A stretch of 64,000 bases of DNA from a bacterium (GCA_029933125.1 JAOZOU010000003.1:292542-356541), one strand, 5' to 3'. Counted from the first letter of the stretch, positions 53,836 through 63,619 are shown. Notes: generated by a model not told the origin, from the letters alone. Program-made: numbers and translations.

Positions 53836-54170
53836 TTAACCACATCCTTTCCTTCCTCACTCTCCCCCATTGACTCTTCGATGGGGAGGTTGCGGAGTGC
53901 TATCAGCTCCTCCTCCAGCAAGCGATTGCGTTTCTTGAGGCGTCTTACAGTTAACCCAAGATCAATGAAGTAATAAAGCGTATACAGCAAGGTGAGTCCA
54001 ACCCCTATAACAAAGGCTATAAAGAGTGCCAGTACGAGCGGTACATCCTCATATTTCTGCCATCCAAGATTGATGCTCACATGTTCATCAGGATTGAGAA
54101 CCACAAAACCTATTATGGCTATCAGAATAACGAGCAGACTTATTGCTGCTATAACCCTTGAAACATTCAT
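53832..54170 (-). CDS. lapA: LapA-domain membrane protein
   Basis: The 112-aa protein has two membrane helices around a short loop (VLNPDEHVSINLGWQKYEDVPL, DUF1049/LapA pattern) and a charged C-terminal coiled coil (RRLKKRNRLLEEELIAL). It probably partners with LapB at the inner membrane in LPS quality control. Confidence 0.9.
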   Translation of the reverse strand: MNVSRVIAAISLLVILIAIIGFVVLNPDEHVSINLGWQKYEDVPLVLALFIAFVIGVGLTLLYTLYYFIDLGLTVRRLKKRNRLLEEELIALRNLPIEESMGESEEGKDVVK

Positions 54171-54172
54171 TG

Positions 54173-55495
54173 CTAAGCCCTCACCTTTTTAGAGGTACAT
54201 TCGCATGTTAACATCCATCTGGTAGCACTCGTAACTTTGGCAACAACCACTTCACCCTTACTTACACCTTTTGAGGGCACAATTGCAAGCCAGTTTTTTC
54301 GTGTTCTGCCATAGAGGTGATCGGGATGGCGCTGGCTCTGGCCCTCGACAAGAATCTCGACATTCTTACCGACAAGGGCCCTCTTTTTCTCGTCTACGAT
54401 GCTGTTCTGTAATTGGATGACCTCGTTGAGGCGTCTTATCTTCTCCTCCTCGCTGACATCATCTTCAAGCTGGCTGGCTACTGTTCCACTACGAGGTGAG
54501 TATTTGAACATAAAAGCAGAATCAAATCTTATCTCACCCAGAGCACGAAGGGTAGCTTCATGGTCTTCGGGCGTCTCACCCGGGAAACCTACGAGGATAT
54601 CCGTACTCAGTGCGATATCGGGAATTGCGCTTCGGATGCTTGCGATGAGATCACAATAGCTGGCAAAGGTGTAGCTTCTGTTCATCAGCTTGAGTATGCG
54701 ATCAGATCCACTCTGAAGGGGGAGATGCAGGTATTCGCAGACCTTCGGGAGATCCCTCATTACGCGAATAACCCTTTGAGATAGATCCTTTGGATGGGAC
54801 GTTGTGAACCTGATCCTTACAAGTCCATCGATTTCATTAACCATCTCAAGAAGCCTTGGGAAATCAACTTCCCCGTCATTGTATGAGTTAACATTCTGGC
54901 CAAGTAGGGTTACCTCTTTGACCCCCAAGTGAACAAGATGGCTTATTTCACTCATAATTTCCCTATACGGCTTGCTCCTTTCCGGTCCCCGCACATAGGG
55001 AACTACACAATAAGAACAATAGTTGTTACAACCACGCATGATCGTAACAAATGCTGTTACCTCATCGTATCTACTGGGTCTGAAGGTGTAGATGGCCGAG
55101 CTATTGCGATAGGTATTAACAATGGGAAGCTGCTCACGCTCAAGATCCTCAATAACTCTTGGGATGGAATCGTAAGCGTCCGGACCAATTATGAAATCGG
55201 GTCGCACCTTTGATTTGACAAGCTCTTCCCCCAGTCTTTGAGCCATGCATCCGACAATGCCAATTCTCACGTGCCTGTTGCTTGTGCGCATGGCATTGTA
55301 TTCAGCCAATCTTGAAAGAGCCTTGCGCTCGGCACGTTCACGCACACTACATGTGTTGATAAGTATGATATCTGCTTCTGCTGCATTTCGGGCTTCATCA
55401 TAGCCGCACCTCTTGAGTGCCTCACCGATGATGCTGCTATCGTAGGCATTCATCTGGCATCCATGGGTTTCAATGAAAAACCTCCTGCGCTTCAT
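54173..55495 (-). CDS. miaB: tRNA-2-methylthio-N6-dimethylallyladenosine synthase
   Basis: The 440-aa protein has the MTTase N-terminal domain (FIETHGCQMNAYDS, with three conserved cysteines for one cluster), the radical-SAM triad CNNYCSYC in MRGCNNYCSYCVVPYVRG, LHLPLQSGSDRILKLMNR and a TRAM domain. It methylthiolates the MiaA product at A37. It overlaps mtaB by 4 bp. Confidence 0.96.
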   Translation of the reverse strand: MKRRRFFIETHGCQMNAYDSSIIGEALKRCGYDEARNAAEADIILINTCSVRERAERKALSRLAEYNAMRTSNRHVRIGIVGCMAQRLGEELVKSKVRPDFIIGPDAYDSIPRVIEDLEREQLPIVNTYRNSSAIYTFRPSRYDEVTAFVTIMRGCNNYCSYCVVPYVRGPERSKPYREIMSEISHLVHLGVKEVTLLGQNVNSYNDGEVDFPRLLEMVNEIDGLVRIRFTTSHPKDLSQRVIRVMRDLPKVCEYLHLPLQSGSDRILKLMNRSYTFASYCDLIASIRSAIPDIALSTDILVGFPGETPEDHEATLRALGEIRFDSAFMFKYSPRSGTVASQLEDDVSEEEKIRRLNEVIQLQNSIVDEKKRALVGKNVEILVEGQSQRHPDHLYGRTRKNWLAIVPSKGVSKGEVVVAKVTSATRWMLTCECTSKKVRA

Positions 55496-56793
55496 CTCTG
55501 AATGAGCCTTCCTCCAAGTCCATTACCTATTGTTTCAAGTGCCTCAACCTCAACAATTTCATTGGGATCAATGTCCTCATCGAGATAGATCTCAACGTAG
55601 TTGCCGCTCAAACCTGTTGTATAACCTCTGACTTTCTTGGAAAGGATGATCACTTCAAGGTTGCTGCCCTTAAGCTTTTGCCTGAAAGCGGTAGCCTTCG
55701 CCTTTCCGAGGTCCCTCAATATGCGGCTCCTCTCCTTCTTGGTCTCTGTCGCAATCTGCCCAGGCATGTTTGAAGCTGGCGTATTTGGACGAGGCGAGTA
55801 TGAGAATACATGAAGGTATGAAAGCGGTAGATCCATTATAAGATTCAAAGTATTTCTGAATGCAGCTTCATCCTCACCTGGAAAGCCAACCATTACGTCT
55901 GCACCCATTCCGCAGTTTGGTATGCGATCTGCTATGGTTAGAATGAGGTTGCTGTAGAAGCTGCGGGTATAATTTCTGCCCATGAACTCGAGGATGCGAT
56001 CATCACCACTTTGGAGCGGAATGTGTACATGGGGGCATACTCGAAAGGCAGGATCAGCAATTACATCGATGAGTTCGGGCGTAAAATCGGTCGGTTCAAC
56101 AGAGCTCAGGCGTAGTCTCGAGAGGCCATCAATCTTTGAAAGTCTCCGTAGAAGTTGGGCAAGATTGATTCTCCCATCTAGATCCTTGCCGTAACTGCCG
56201 AGATGAACACCTGTGAGCACAACCTCCCTATAACCTCTCTCGACCAGGATTCTGACTTCCTCTTCCACCTCATGTTGGGGCTTACTACGGCTCCTACCTC
56301 TTGCCAGAGGAACGGCACAGTAGGTGCAGCAGTTGTTACATCCGTCCTGAATCTTAACAAAGGCTCTCGTATAGGAGCCGAAGGCACTTATTTGGCGTGC
56401 CGATCTCAGGACACCAGCCCCTGGGGCTTCCACATCAATCACGGGTAAAGTCTGCTTAGCGAGACATGCGTAGTCAGCAATCGAAGCCTTACGCGAATTT
56501 CCAATGACAGCATCTACTCCTCTTATCGATGCAATCTCATTCGGGGCAATCTGGGCATAGCAGCCAGTAACAATTATGGTTGCCTCAGGATTACATCTGA
56601 TCGCTCTTCTCACAGCCTGTCTTGATCTGTAGTCACTCTTGGAGGTTACGGTACATGTGTTTACAATGTAGACATCAGCCGGCTCGCCAGGGTTAGATAT
56701 GCGGTATCCCTCGGCTTCCATAATCTCCCTCATCTGCTCAGTCTCGAACTGATTGAGCTTGCATCCTATTGTAAAGAATCCAACTGACCTCAT
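55492..56793 (-). CDS. mtaB: tRNA t6A37 methylthiotransferase (MtaB)
   Basis: ATG 56793 forms an ATGA overlap with the activase stop and gives 433 aa. The protein starts FFTIGCKLNQFETEQM, with radical-SAM CNNCCTYC, LHLGSYG and HIPLQSGDDRILEFMGRNY, the features of MtaB/YqeV rather than MiaB. It adds a methylthio group to threonylcarbamoyl-A37 in tRNA-Lys-type tRNAs. Confidence 0.93.
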   Translation of the reverse strand: MRSVGFFTIGCKLNQFETEQMREIMEAEGYRISNPGEPADVYIVNTCTVTSKSDYRSRQAVRRAIRCNPEATIIVTGCYAQIAPNEIASIRGVDAVIGNSRKASIADYACLAKQTLPVIDVEAPGAGVLRSARQISAFGSYTRAFVKIQDGCNNCCTYCAVPLARGRSRSKPQHEVEEEVRILVERGYREVVLTGVHLGSYGKDLDGRINLAQLLRRLSKIDGLSRLRLSSVEPTDFTPELIDVIADPAFRVCPHVHIPLQSGDDRILEFMGRNYTRSFYSNLILTIADRIPNCGMGADVMVGFPGEDEAAFRNTLNLIMDLPLSYLHVFSYSPRPNTPASNMPGQIATETKKERSRILRDLGKAKATAFRQKLKGSNLEVIILSKKVRGYTTGLSGNYVEIYLDEDIDPNEIVEVEALETIGNGLGGRLIQR

Positions 56794-57740
56794 TCCCTGA
56801 TATCCCACCTTTCGCATCTTCCGCCCCATCGACCCATCAGGACTGAACCATCGTAGATCTCAGCGATTTCGCACGTGATAGGACAATCCATGCATATGAA
56901 GGTCTTAACTGACAGCGACATCTCACCAATGCGCCTGCCCCTGAAGTGGGATTTTTCGTTGCCTGCTTCCTCGCCAGCTATAAGAGCTGCTCCAATGGCT
57001 CCCATAACCTCATGATGCTTGGGCAAGCGAACCTCCATTCCAAGCTGCTCCTCAAGTGCTCTTCTTACTCCCGCATTAGAAGCAACCCCTCCCTGAAAGA
57101 CAACAGGATGTTCAATAGACTTTCCCGCCCCTACCGTGGAAAGATAGTTGCGTACGAGAGCTTCACAAAGCCCACGTGCAATAGCCGCTCGCGTTGCTCC
57201 ACGCTGCTGCCTTTCAACCACGTCGGATTCAGCAAAGACTGCGCATCTGCCACCTATTGGTACTGTTTCCTCGGATGTTGCAGCGAGGCTACTAAGCTCC
57301 TCAACTGTCATTCCCATGCGACTTGCCTGGTAATCAAGAAAGCTGCCAGTTCCGGCAGCGCAAATTGTATTGACGGCAAAGTCCACGACCTCGCCATCAC
57401 GGACTATTATGATCTTTGAATCCTGGCCACCTATCTCTATGATGGTACGAACATCAGGGAAGAAGTGGATTGCTGCGGAAGCATGAGCTGTGATTTCGTT
57501 CTTTACCACATCAGCGCCAATAAGTGCCTTTGCAAGATGGCGACCACTGCCCGTCGTTCCTGCCGCTTTAACCTGAATTTTCCCAAGCAATTGACTTGCC
57601 ATCTTCATAACTTCCTTTATGGATCCAATGGGGTCGCCCTGCGTCCTCAGATACCACTTTCCAAGAACTCTTTTGGTGGCATCCATAATGACAAGATTTG
57701 TGCTTACAGCACCGAGATCCAGCCCAAGATAGGCCTCCAT
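56790..57740 (-). CDS. 2-hydroxyacyl-CoA dehydratase-type activase (BadF/BcrA ATPase family)
   Basis: ATG 57740 is chosen (AAGGAG 8 bases upstream; 316 aa). The ASKHA ATPase fold shows YLGLDLGAVSTNLVIMD, EIGGQDSKIIIV, the cluster cysteine region NTICAAGTGSFLDYQASRMG and RCAVFAESDV. A C-terminal extension carries more cysteines (FICMDCPITCEI, GGRCERW). Such activases use ATP to inject an electron into a radical dehydratase or reductase. No partner subunits are encoded in the window. Confidence 0.9.
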   Translation of the reverse strand: MEAYLGLDLGAVSTNLVIMDATKRVLGKWYLRTQGDPIGSIKEVMKMASQLLGKIQVKAAGTTGSGRHLAKALIGADVVKNEITAHASAAIHFFPDVRTIIEIGGQDSKIIIVRDGEVVDFAVNTICAAGTGSFLDYQASRMGMTVEELSSLAATSEETVPIGGRCAVFAESDVVERQQRGATRAAIARGLCEALVRNYLSTVGAGKSIEHPVVFQGGVASNAGVRRALEEQLGMEVRLPKHHEVMGAIGAALIAGEEAGNEKSHFRGRRIGEMSLSVKTFICMDCPITCEIAEIYDGSVLMGRWGGRCERWDIRE

Positions 57741-57803
57741 TGGACTCACTCCTTCAGGGTGATTCTAATGCCGTGGTGAGAGGCTGTCAATGGAAGGGAG
57801 GAT

Positions 57804-58682
57804 CTAACATTTGCCCATGAGAAGAGCTATCTCCCTTATGTGCTCAGGTGTCGTTCCACAGCAGCCACCAATGATACTTGCTCCCTCTGCCAGCACCTTT
57901 TCCATGCCTGCTGCGAAGGATTCAGGGGTTTCAGGATAGATAGCGTTGCCACCTTCAAGCTTCGGCAGGCCTGCATTGGGTTGAGCAACTAGGGGGCAAT
58001 CGGTTGTCTGCCTCATCTCGGAGAGGATTTCTGCCGCCTCGAGGGGGCCTGCACAGCAGTTGGTACCGACAAGATGCGCTCCAGCATCAACGAGGGCTAG
58101 GGCAGCCTGTTGAGGGGTTGCCCCCATCATGGATCGATAGCCTTTAGCACCTTTGGAAAAAGCCATTGTTGCAACAATAGGCTTCCGCGAATACTCTTTT
58201 ATTGCACCTATCGCCAGTTTGGCCTCCTCAAGGTCACTCATGGTTTCAACGATGAAAAAGTCAACCCCAGCTTTCTCCACAAGGCGAGCTGTCACCCTGA
58301 AGGCGTCGGCAACCTTTTCCCTCGAGATATCCCCATAGGGCTGAAGCAAAGCACCTGTCGGACCGATCGAAGCAGCTACCATACATCTTTCACCAGCCGC
58401 CCTCCTTGCGATATCGACTGCAGATGCTATTATCTCTTCGATCTTGCCCTCGAGTGCGAAGCGGGAAAGCTTTATTGGATTTGCACCGAAAGTGTTGGTT
58501 TCAATGAAGTCACATGAAGCGGCTACATAGTCATCGTGGATGCCTTTTACAACATCAGGATGGTCAAGATTCCAGGCCTCGGGACAATCACCCATTTGGA
58601 GTCCGCGTGCCAGGAGCATTGTTCCCATTGCCCCATCGCCAAGGATAGGTCTTAGTTCTACAAGCTCCAGTAACTCAGTCAT
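57804..58682 (-). CDS. Homocysteine S-methyltransferase domain protein (MetH-N/BHMT-like)
   Basis: The 292-aa barrel has GDGAMGTMLLARGL at its start and the zinc-binding cysteines in GTNCCAGP (C209/C210) and GGCCGTTPEH (C274/C275). It matches the first module of cobalamin-dependent methionine synthase. The corrinoid protein is encoded immediately upstream with a 4-bp overlap, so both probably form a split methyltransferase. Confidence 0.92.
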   Translation of the reverse strand: MTELLELVELRPILGDGAMGTMLLARGLQMGDCPEAWNLDHPDVVKGIHDDYVAASCDFIETNTFGANPIKLSRFALEGKIEEIIASAVDIARRAAGERCMVAASIGPTGALLQPYGDISREKVADAFRVTARLVEKAGVDFFIVETMSDLEEAKLAIGAIKEYSRKPIVATMAFSKGAKGYRSMMGATPQQAALALVDAGAHLVGTNCCAGPLEAAEILSEMRQTTDCPLVAQPNAGLPKLEGGNAIYPETPESFAAGMEKVLAEGASIIGGCCGTTPEHIREIALLMGKC

Positions 58683-59314
58683 GCCAATCCGACAAAACGC
58701 TTTGCAAGGTCAACGGCTGAGGCAGCATCGTCACCATAGCCATCGGCACCAATTTCATCTGCGAAGGCCTGGGTGACAGGTGCCCCACCAACCATTGTCT
58801 TAACCTTGCCATCAAGACCATGAGCTTTGAGTAGATCTATAGTTTCCTTCATCACATACATTGTTGTGGTAAGCAAGGCAGACATGCCAATAATGGATGC
58901 CTCACTCTGGGCTGCAGCTTCAACAAAACTCTCAGGCGCAACATCGTTACCAAGATCTATTATCTCAAAGCCTGCTCCCTCCAGCATCATTGCAACGAGA
59001 TTCTTGCCAATGTCATGGAGGTCACCTCTCACAGTTCCAACCACAACCTTACCCCTTGGCTCAATTCCGCCCTTCACGAGAAGAGGCTTAAGAAGCTGCA
59101 TCCCCTGTTGCATGCTCTTGGCTGACAACAGAACCTCAGGAACGTAGATTTCATTTGCTTTGAAAAGCTCTCCCACAACATCCATACCTGCAACGAGAGC
59201 CTCATTGAGGATAGTGCCCGGGTCGATACCAGCCTCAATTGCCTTCTGAGTCAGGTTCCTGGCACCAGCCATGTCGCCAGCAATAACTGCCTGCTTGAGT
59301 TCGTTGAGATCCAT
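58679..59314 (-). CDS. Corrinoid (B12-binding) methyltransferase protein
   Basis: The 211-aa protein has an N-terminal helical cap (about 1-85) and a B12-binding domain with GDLHDIGKNL, where H100 should coordinate cobalt, plus SALLTTTMYVMKETI and VGGAPVT. It matches corrinoid proteins of MtbC/MetH type, which shuttle a methyl group to the partner enzyme, here the homocysteine methyltransferase. Confidence 0.94.
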   Translation of the reverse strand: MDLNELKQAVIAGDMAGARNLTQKAIEAGIDPGTILNEALVAGMDVVGELFKANEIYVPEVLLSAKSMQQGMQLLKPLLVKGGIEPRGKVVVGTVRGDLHDIGKNLVAMMLEGAGFEIIDLGNDVAPESFVEAAAQSEASIIGMSALLTTTMYVMKETIDLLKAHGLDGKVKTMVGGAPVTQAFADEIGADGYGDDAASAVDLAKRFVGLA

Positions 59315-59323
59315 ATCCTCCTC

Positions 59324-60751
59324 CTATTGGCTTCTCCAGAAGTTGAAACACACAAGTTTTTCCTCTGTCATTTCAGCGATTGCATATCTTAGTCCCTCTC
59401 TCCCGATACCACTATCTTTTACTCCACCATAGGGCATGTGATCGACTCGATAGGTAGGAACATCATTTATGATAACCCCACCGACCTCGATTCTCTCCGC
59501 AGCTGCAAACGCCTCTTCGAGTGAATTTGTGAAGATGCCTGCCTGGAGACCATACCTCGACTGGTTAATGGCATCGATACCTTCATCAAAGTTGTCATAA
59601 GGATTTATGCAAACAACAGGCGCAAAAGCCTCATCTTTCCAGACTCTGCTTGAGGCACTCACATTTGTAAGCACTGTTGGATCAAAGACTGTTCCGTTGC
59701 GCCTCCCACCGGCTACGATGCTTGCATCTGATGCACTAGCCTCTTCCACCCATTGTGCAATTCGCTGAGCATCCTTTTCAGAGATCATGGGACCCATCTG
59801 TGTTTCCTCTTCGAGAGGATTACCAACCTTGAGGCTCCGAGCGATCTTTGCCACACCATCGACAACATAATCAAAGACATCTCTGTGAACAACTACCCGC
59901 TGTACGGAAATGCATACCTGCCCAGCCAGAGCAAATGCGCCAAGTGCAATTCGTTTGATCGCGAAATCCACATCAGCTGAAGAGGCTACTATGACACCCG
60001 AATTTGATCCGAGCTCCATGGCTATTTTCTTGAAACCACAGTTGGTGGCAATCTCCTTGCCGATAGCAGCACTACCTGTAAACGTCACCATCCGGGGTCT
60101 TTCATCTCTCACAAGGCGAAGGCCAACCTCCCCACCTGGACCTGGCAAGACACTCATAGCCGCCTCAGGAAAGCCTGCTTCAAGTATGATTTCACCAAGG
60201 ATGAGATCTGCAATCGGTGTCTGACTCGCAGGTTTGAGAATGAAAGGATTTCCCGCTGCAATGGCAGGTGCAACCTTGTGAGCAGCCAGATTGAGCGGGA
60301 AGTTGAAAGGCGTGATGGCTACGATGGTTCCGATTGGCACCTTGATTGTATAGCCTCGTCGGGAGACACCGCCTGATGCAGCATCAAAAGGTATCTCATC
60401 GCCAGCAAGACGCCTTACCTCTTCAGCTGCAAATTCGAAGGTGGACGAAGCCCGGTCAACCTCAGCGCGAGCCTCCTTAAGTGTCTTGCCAACCTCACTT
60501 GCAAGTATTTTTGTGAGCTCTTCACGTCGCTTGATAAGAGCCTCTGCGACCCGCCTGAGGACTTTCGCTCGCTCGTACCTTGTAAGTTTCTTAAGCGTTG
60601 CTCTCGATCTTTCACAGGCTTCCAAAGCCTTATCCACTTCAGTGGGACTTGCACATGCAACTTCCTCAATGAGGCTTCCATCATATGGGCTATGCACTTC
60701 AAAGCATGCTCGACCCTCCACTTTCCTTCCAGCTACAATCATTGACCGCAT
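59324..60751 (-). CDS. NAD(P)-dependent aldehyde dehydrogenase
   Basis: The 475-aa protein has the ALDH substrate and cofactor motifs ITPFNFPLNLAAHKV and TGSAAIGKEI, the general base E246 (AMELGSNSG) and the catalytic C280 (GQVCISVQR). It belongs to the group with lactaldehyde and non-phosphorylating glyceraldehyde-3-phosphate dehydrogenases. Its substrate is not evident. It lies 9 bp upstream of the corrinoid gene. Confidence 0.93.
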   Translation of the reverse strand: MRSMIVAGRKVEGRACFEVHSPYDGSLIEEVACASPTEVDKALEACERSRATLKKLTRYERAKVLRRVAEALIKRREELTKILASEVGKTLKEARAEVDRASSTFEFAAEEVRRLAGDEIPFDAASGGVSRRGYTIKVPIGTIVAITPFNFPLNLAAHKVAPAIAAGNPFILKPASQTPIADLILGEIILEAGFPEAAMSVLPGPGGEVGLRLVRDERPRMVTFTGSAAIGKEIATNCGFKKIAMELGSNSGVIVASSADVDFAIKRIALGAFALAGQVCISVQRVVVHRDVFDYVVDGVAKIARSLKVGNPLEEETQMGPMISEKDAQRIAQWVEEASASDASIVAGGRRNGTVFDPTVLTNVSASSRVWKDEAFAPVVCINPYDNFDEGIDAINQSRYGLQAGIFTNSLEEAFAAAERIEVGGVIINDVPTYRVDHMPYGGVKDSGIGREGLRYAIAEMTEEKLVCFNFWRSQ

Positions 60752-60764
60752 GTGGTTTCACCAC

Positions 60765-61835
60765 CTATTGAAAATTCACGCTTGCCGATATGCGATGAGT
60801 ATTGTCTATGTCTGCATCTCTCCAGAAAGCATAATCGGCGCTAAAGCGGCTGATCCTCAATCCTATCCCAGCACTCAGGCGCTTGTGGTCAAGACCGAGG
60901 CTTACGCGAATTGTATTGCTATAATCATAGAAACCGCCAACGTGTACATCACCACTCATCTTGCCAAGAGAGAAATCAACCTCATCATCTTTGAGGCCCT
61001 CGAATTTGAAGTCGCAGTCGAGTGCAAAACCAATCTTTCCTGAGAGTGAGATAAGTGGCAATTCATAGGAAGAGCCGAGTTTGACAGTGGGATAGATTGT
61101 CTCCTTGGTACTCACCTTGTACTTACCGCTCGGTGATTCACTTGAATAATACCATCCATCCCAGTAAAGAGGTGTAGTTGTTAAATCCTGAATATTAAGA
61201 CCGATTCTCCAATTGTGAGAAACCTCATGCAACAGGGCAGCATCGAGTCCGAATCCCAGTGCGCTTATGTCAGCTATTTCCTTCCAGATAAGCTTGGCAT
61301 TGAGGCCAAGGGAAGTCTTGGCATTGAGACTCCTTGCATAGGAGAGAAAACCAGCAATTTCGTTGTCGCTTTCCCATCTAACTCGATCGGGACGCCAGAG
61401 TCGTCTCTCACCTGGATCCCATACTCCATTGCCATTTGAGTCAATGAAGTCTTCACCAGGCTGATCAAGATGCGATGTGAAAGCTATGTCACTAACTCTT
61501 AGCCAAACAAGTCCAATTCCCCCGGCTACCGCTACTCCGTCTGCCCTGGAGAGTGGGCGACTGAATCCAAAACAGTTGTAATCGACGAGGCCACCAAATC
61601 TTTCCGAGTGCATGAGCAGCAGTTGGCTCATCTCGAGACGGGCAAGCCCGGCAGGATTCCAGTAGATTGCGCTTGCATCGTCAGCAATTGAAACAAAGGC
61701 TCCTCCCATTGCGAGTGCACGTGCACCAAAACCTGTTGTAAGAAATTCACCTGCCAGTTTGGTTCCCCAGCAAGGCGTTAAAGGAGCTGCACTCAAGAGC
61801 AAAGCGATTATCAATATTGTAGTAGATTTACTCAT
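60765..61835 (-). CDS. PorV/PorQ-like outer-membrane beta-barrel protein (UPF0164)
   Basis: The 356-aa protein has a signal peptide (TTILIIALLLSAAPLTPCWG). Then comes the family hallmark GARALAMGGAFVSIADDASAIYWNPAGLA and alternating beta-strands up to the final aromatic residue pattern ISASVNFQ. PorV-type proteins serve type IX-like secretion and surface attachment; the FlgD-like tail of the protease at 1451-2401 is the kind of cargo signal such a system handles. Confidence 0.88.
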   Translation of the reverse strand: MSKSTTILIIALLLSAAPLTPCWGTKLAGEFLTTGFGARALAMGGAFVSIADDASAIYWNPAGLARLEMSQLLLMHSERFGGLVDYNCFGFSRPLSRADGVAVAGGIGLVWLRVSDIAFTSHLDQPGEDFIDSNGNGVWDPGERRLWRPDRVRWESDNEIAGFLSYARSLNAKTSLGLNAKLIWKEIADISALGFGLDAALLHEVSHNWRIGLNIQDLTTTPLYWDGWYYSSESPSGKYKVSTKETIYPTVKLGSSYELPLISLSGKIGFALDCDFKFEGLKDDEVDFSLGKMSGDVHVGGFYDYSNTIRVSLGLDHKRLSAGIGLRISRFSADYAFWRDADIDNTHRISASVNFQ

Positions 61836-61869
61836 ATCTTCTCCTCTCTGAATGACCCTACTGACCGCA

Positions 61870-63546
61870 TCATCTCCTTCCCATGATTTCAGATGTCACA
61901 CAAGTCTGCAACAGATTAAGTGGGAGTGCTCCACAGCCAAGAAGTGTATCGTGAAATCTCTTAAGGTCGAAACTTCCCCCCTGGATTTTCTCCACCTGAT
62001 CCCTGATCTTCATTATTTTCCTCTTGCCAACAAGATAGCTCATCGCCTGACACGGATGAACTGCATATCTTTTCACTTCACGCTCAATAAAATCACGGTC
62101 AGCTCCCGTTTCATTTATCATAAAATTGATTGCATCATCAAGTGAGAAGTCACCGACCTGGAGTTTGACATCCACAATCGCACGGGCAGCACGAAATATT
62201 ATACCACCGAGGGCATGATCGATTGAATCGTCGCCATAGTAACCACTCCTTGCCATGAATTCCTCACAGTAAAATGCCCAGCCCTCGATGGCAAAAGTAT
62301 TTTCAGCCATGCGTCGAATCAATGACCGATTACCATTGGCAACAACAAATTGGAGGTGATGTCCTGGAAAGATTTCGTGAAATATGATTCCAGCCAATTG
62401 CCTCGACTTCATAATTCTCACGAATCTCAGTTTAAAATCTTCACTGAGGCTATCGGGAAGTGGGATGTAAAGATAGCCAACCTGTTTCGAATCAAATGGT
62501 CCAGGTGGTTCATAGGCATAGCCCGGAATGAGATCTTTTAGAAAGCGCGGTGTCTCGACTATCCTCACCTCGCCTGTGTCGGTGATGGAGACAATGTTGT
62601 TTCTCGTCAAGAAAACCTTAGCCGATTCAATCTCAGCATATGTGTGCCTTATTATGTCGCTTCGCCCAAGAGCCCTAGCCCTAAGGCTATCAGCTTTCGT
62701 AAGATGCGCTTGCTCGATGCTCTTTCTCTGCCTTTTCGCCTCTTCGAGCACCTGGGTCGCATAGGCTACTATCTCCTCAGGGCTCTCACTCACCTGGTTG
62801 AAACTGAGAAGCTCACCAAACCTTTCTCTTCCAAGTGCGAAATCTGGGTCAGCGGTTATAGCCAAAGAATCACAGAAATCGGCGAAGCCTGCCAAGGCCG
62901 CTCGAGCCTTGTCAACGAGACCTATGTCGAGATGCTTGAGCTTGGGATGGGTGTTAAGAGTGCCCAGAAATTGTGCAAAATCTCTCGTCTTTGTGGCAGC
63001 GATCTCACAATGAAGCTCAATCGGATCGCTTAGGTTTGCTCTCGCACTTGCAATAATCTTTGGGATTGCTCTAAGGCGGGAGGACAACTTGGTATCCAGG
63101 CCCTCTATATCAGGCTTTATAAGAAGATAATAGATGCCATTGATGCAGGCATCGGCATAGGTAAGTGGAGATCTCTGCCATATCTTAAGATCATCGAGGA
63201 GAAATTGCTGGTAGGCTATATCATTCTTGAGGAGATTGTAGTCTATCCATGATTGCAATGAGAGGCTATCCTCGATGAAGCTCTCAAGTGCGGGCTGGAT
63301 ATGGGAAAGACGCCTTCTATAGATGCTAAGAGCCCTGGGACTGAAAGTTGCGAGACGGTCATCGAATCTATGAATCCCCTTCGAGGTCGCATAGTCAGGA
63401 TAGAGCTCGAATTTGGCTTCAAAATAAGCTTTTCCCAGCGTGTCAAGGAATGCTTCAGCATCGGCAGGAGATAGTGGCAATTTTTCGGGACCATGCCAGC
63501 CTATGCGCGGTAGAGCAAGAAGAGCAAAGAGTATGAGATAACGCAA
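61870..63546 (-). CDS. DUF885 family exported metallopeptidase-like protein
   Basis: The 558-aa protein begins with a signal-like sequence (MRYLILFALLALPRIGW) and is largely helical. It has the DUF885 zinc motif FHEIFPGHHLQFV and the partner INETGADRDFIEREVKRY. The family is related to carboxypeptidase-like gluzincins, with poorly known substrates. It is probably periplasmic. Confidence 0.88.
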   Translation of the reverse strand: MRYLILFALLALPRIGWHGPEKLPLSPADAEAFLDTLGKAYFEAKFELYPDYATSKGIHRFDDRLATFSPRALSIYRRRLSHIQPALESFIEDSLSLQSWIDYNLLKNDIAYQQFLLDDLKIWQRSPLTYADACINGIYYLLIKPDIEGLDTKLSSRLRAIPKIIASARANLSDPIELHCEIAATKTRDFAQFLGTLNTHPKLKHLDIGLVDKARAALAGFADFCDSLAITADPDFALGRERFGELLSFNQVSESPEEIVAYATQVLEEAKRQRKSIEQAHLTKADSLRARALGRSDIIRHTYAEIESAKVFLTRNNIVSITDTGEVRIVETPRFLKDLIPGYAYEPPGPFDSKQVGYLYIPLPDSLSEDFKLRFVRIMKSRQLAGIIFHEIFPGHHLQFVVANGNRSLIRRMAENTFAIEGWAFYCEEFMARSGYYGDDSIDHALGGIIFRAARAIVDVKLQVGDFSLDDAINFMINETGADRDFIEREVKRYAVHPCQAMSYLVGKRKIMKIRDQVEKIQGGSFDLKRFHDTLLGCGALPLNLLQTCVTSEIMGRR

Positions 63547-63619
63547 TCCTTCCTCTCAACGTTAGCGCTACTTGAGTAGGATATTTCACGAGACACCAAA
63601 TGTCAATAGGTGAACCCCT

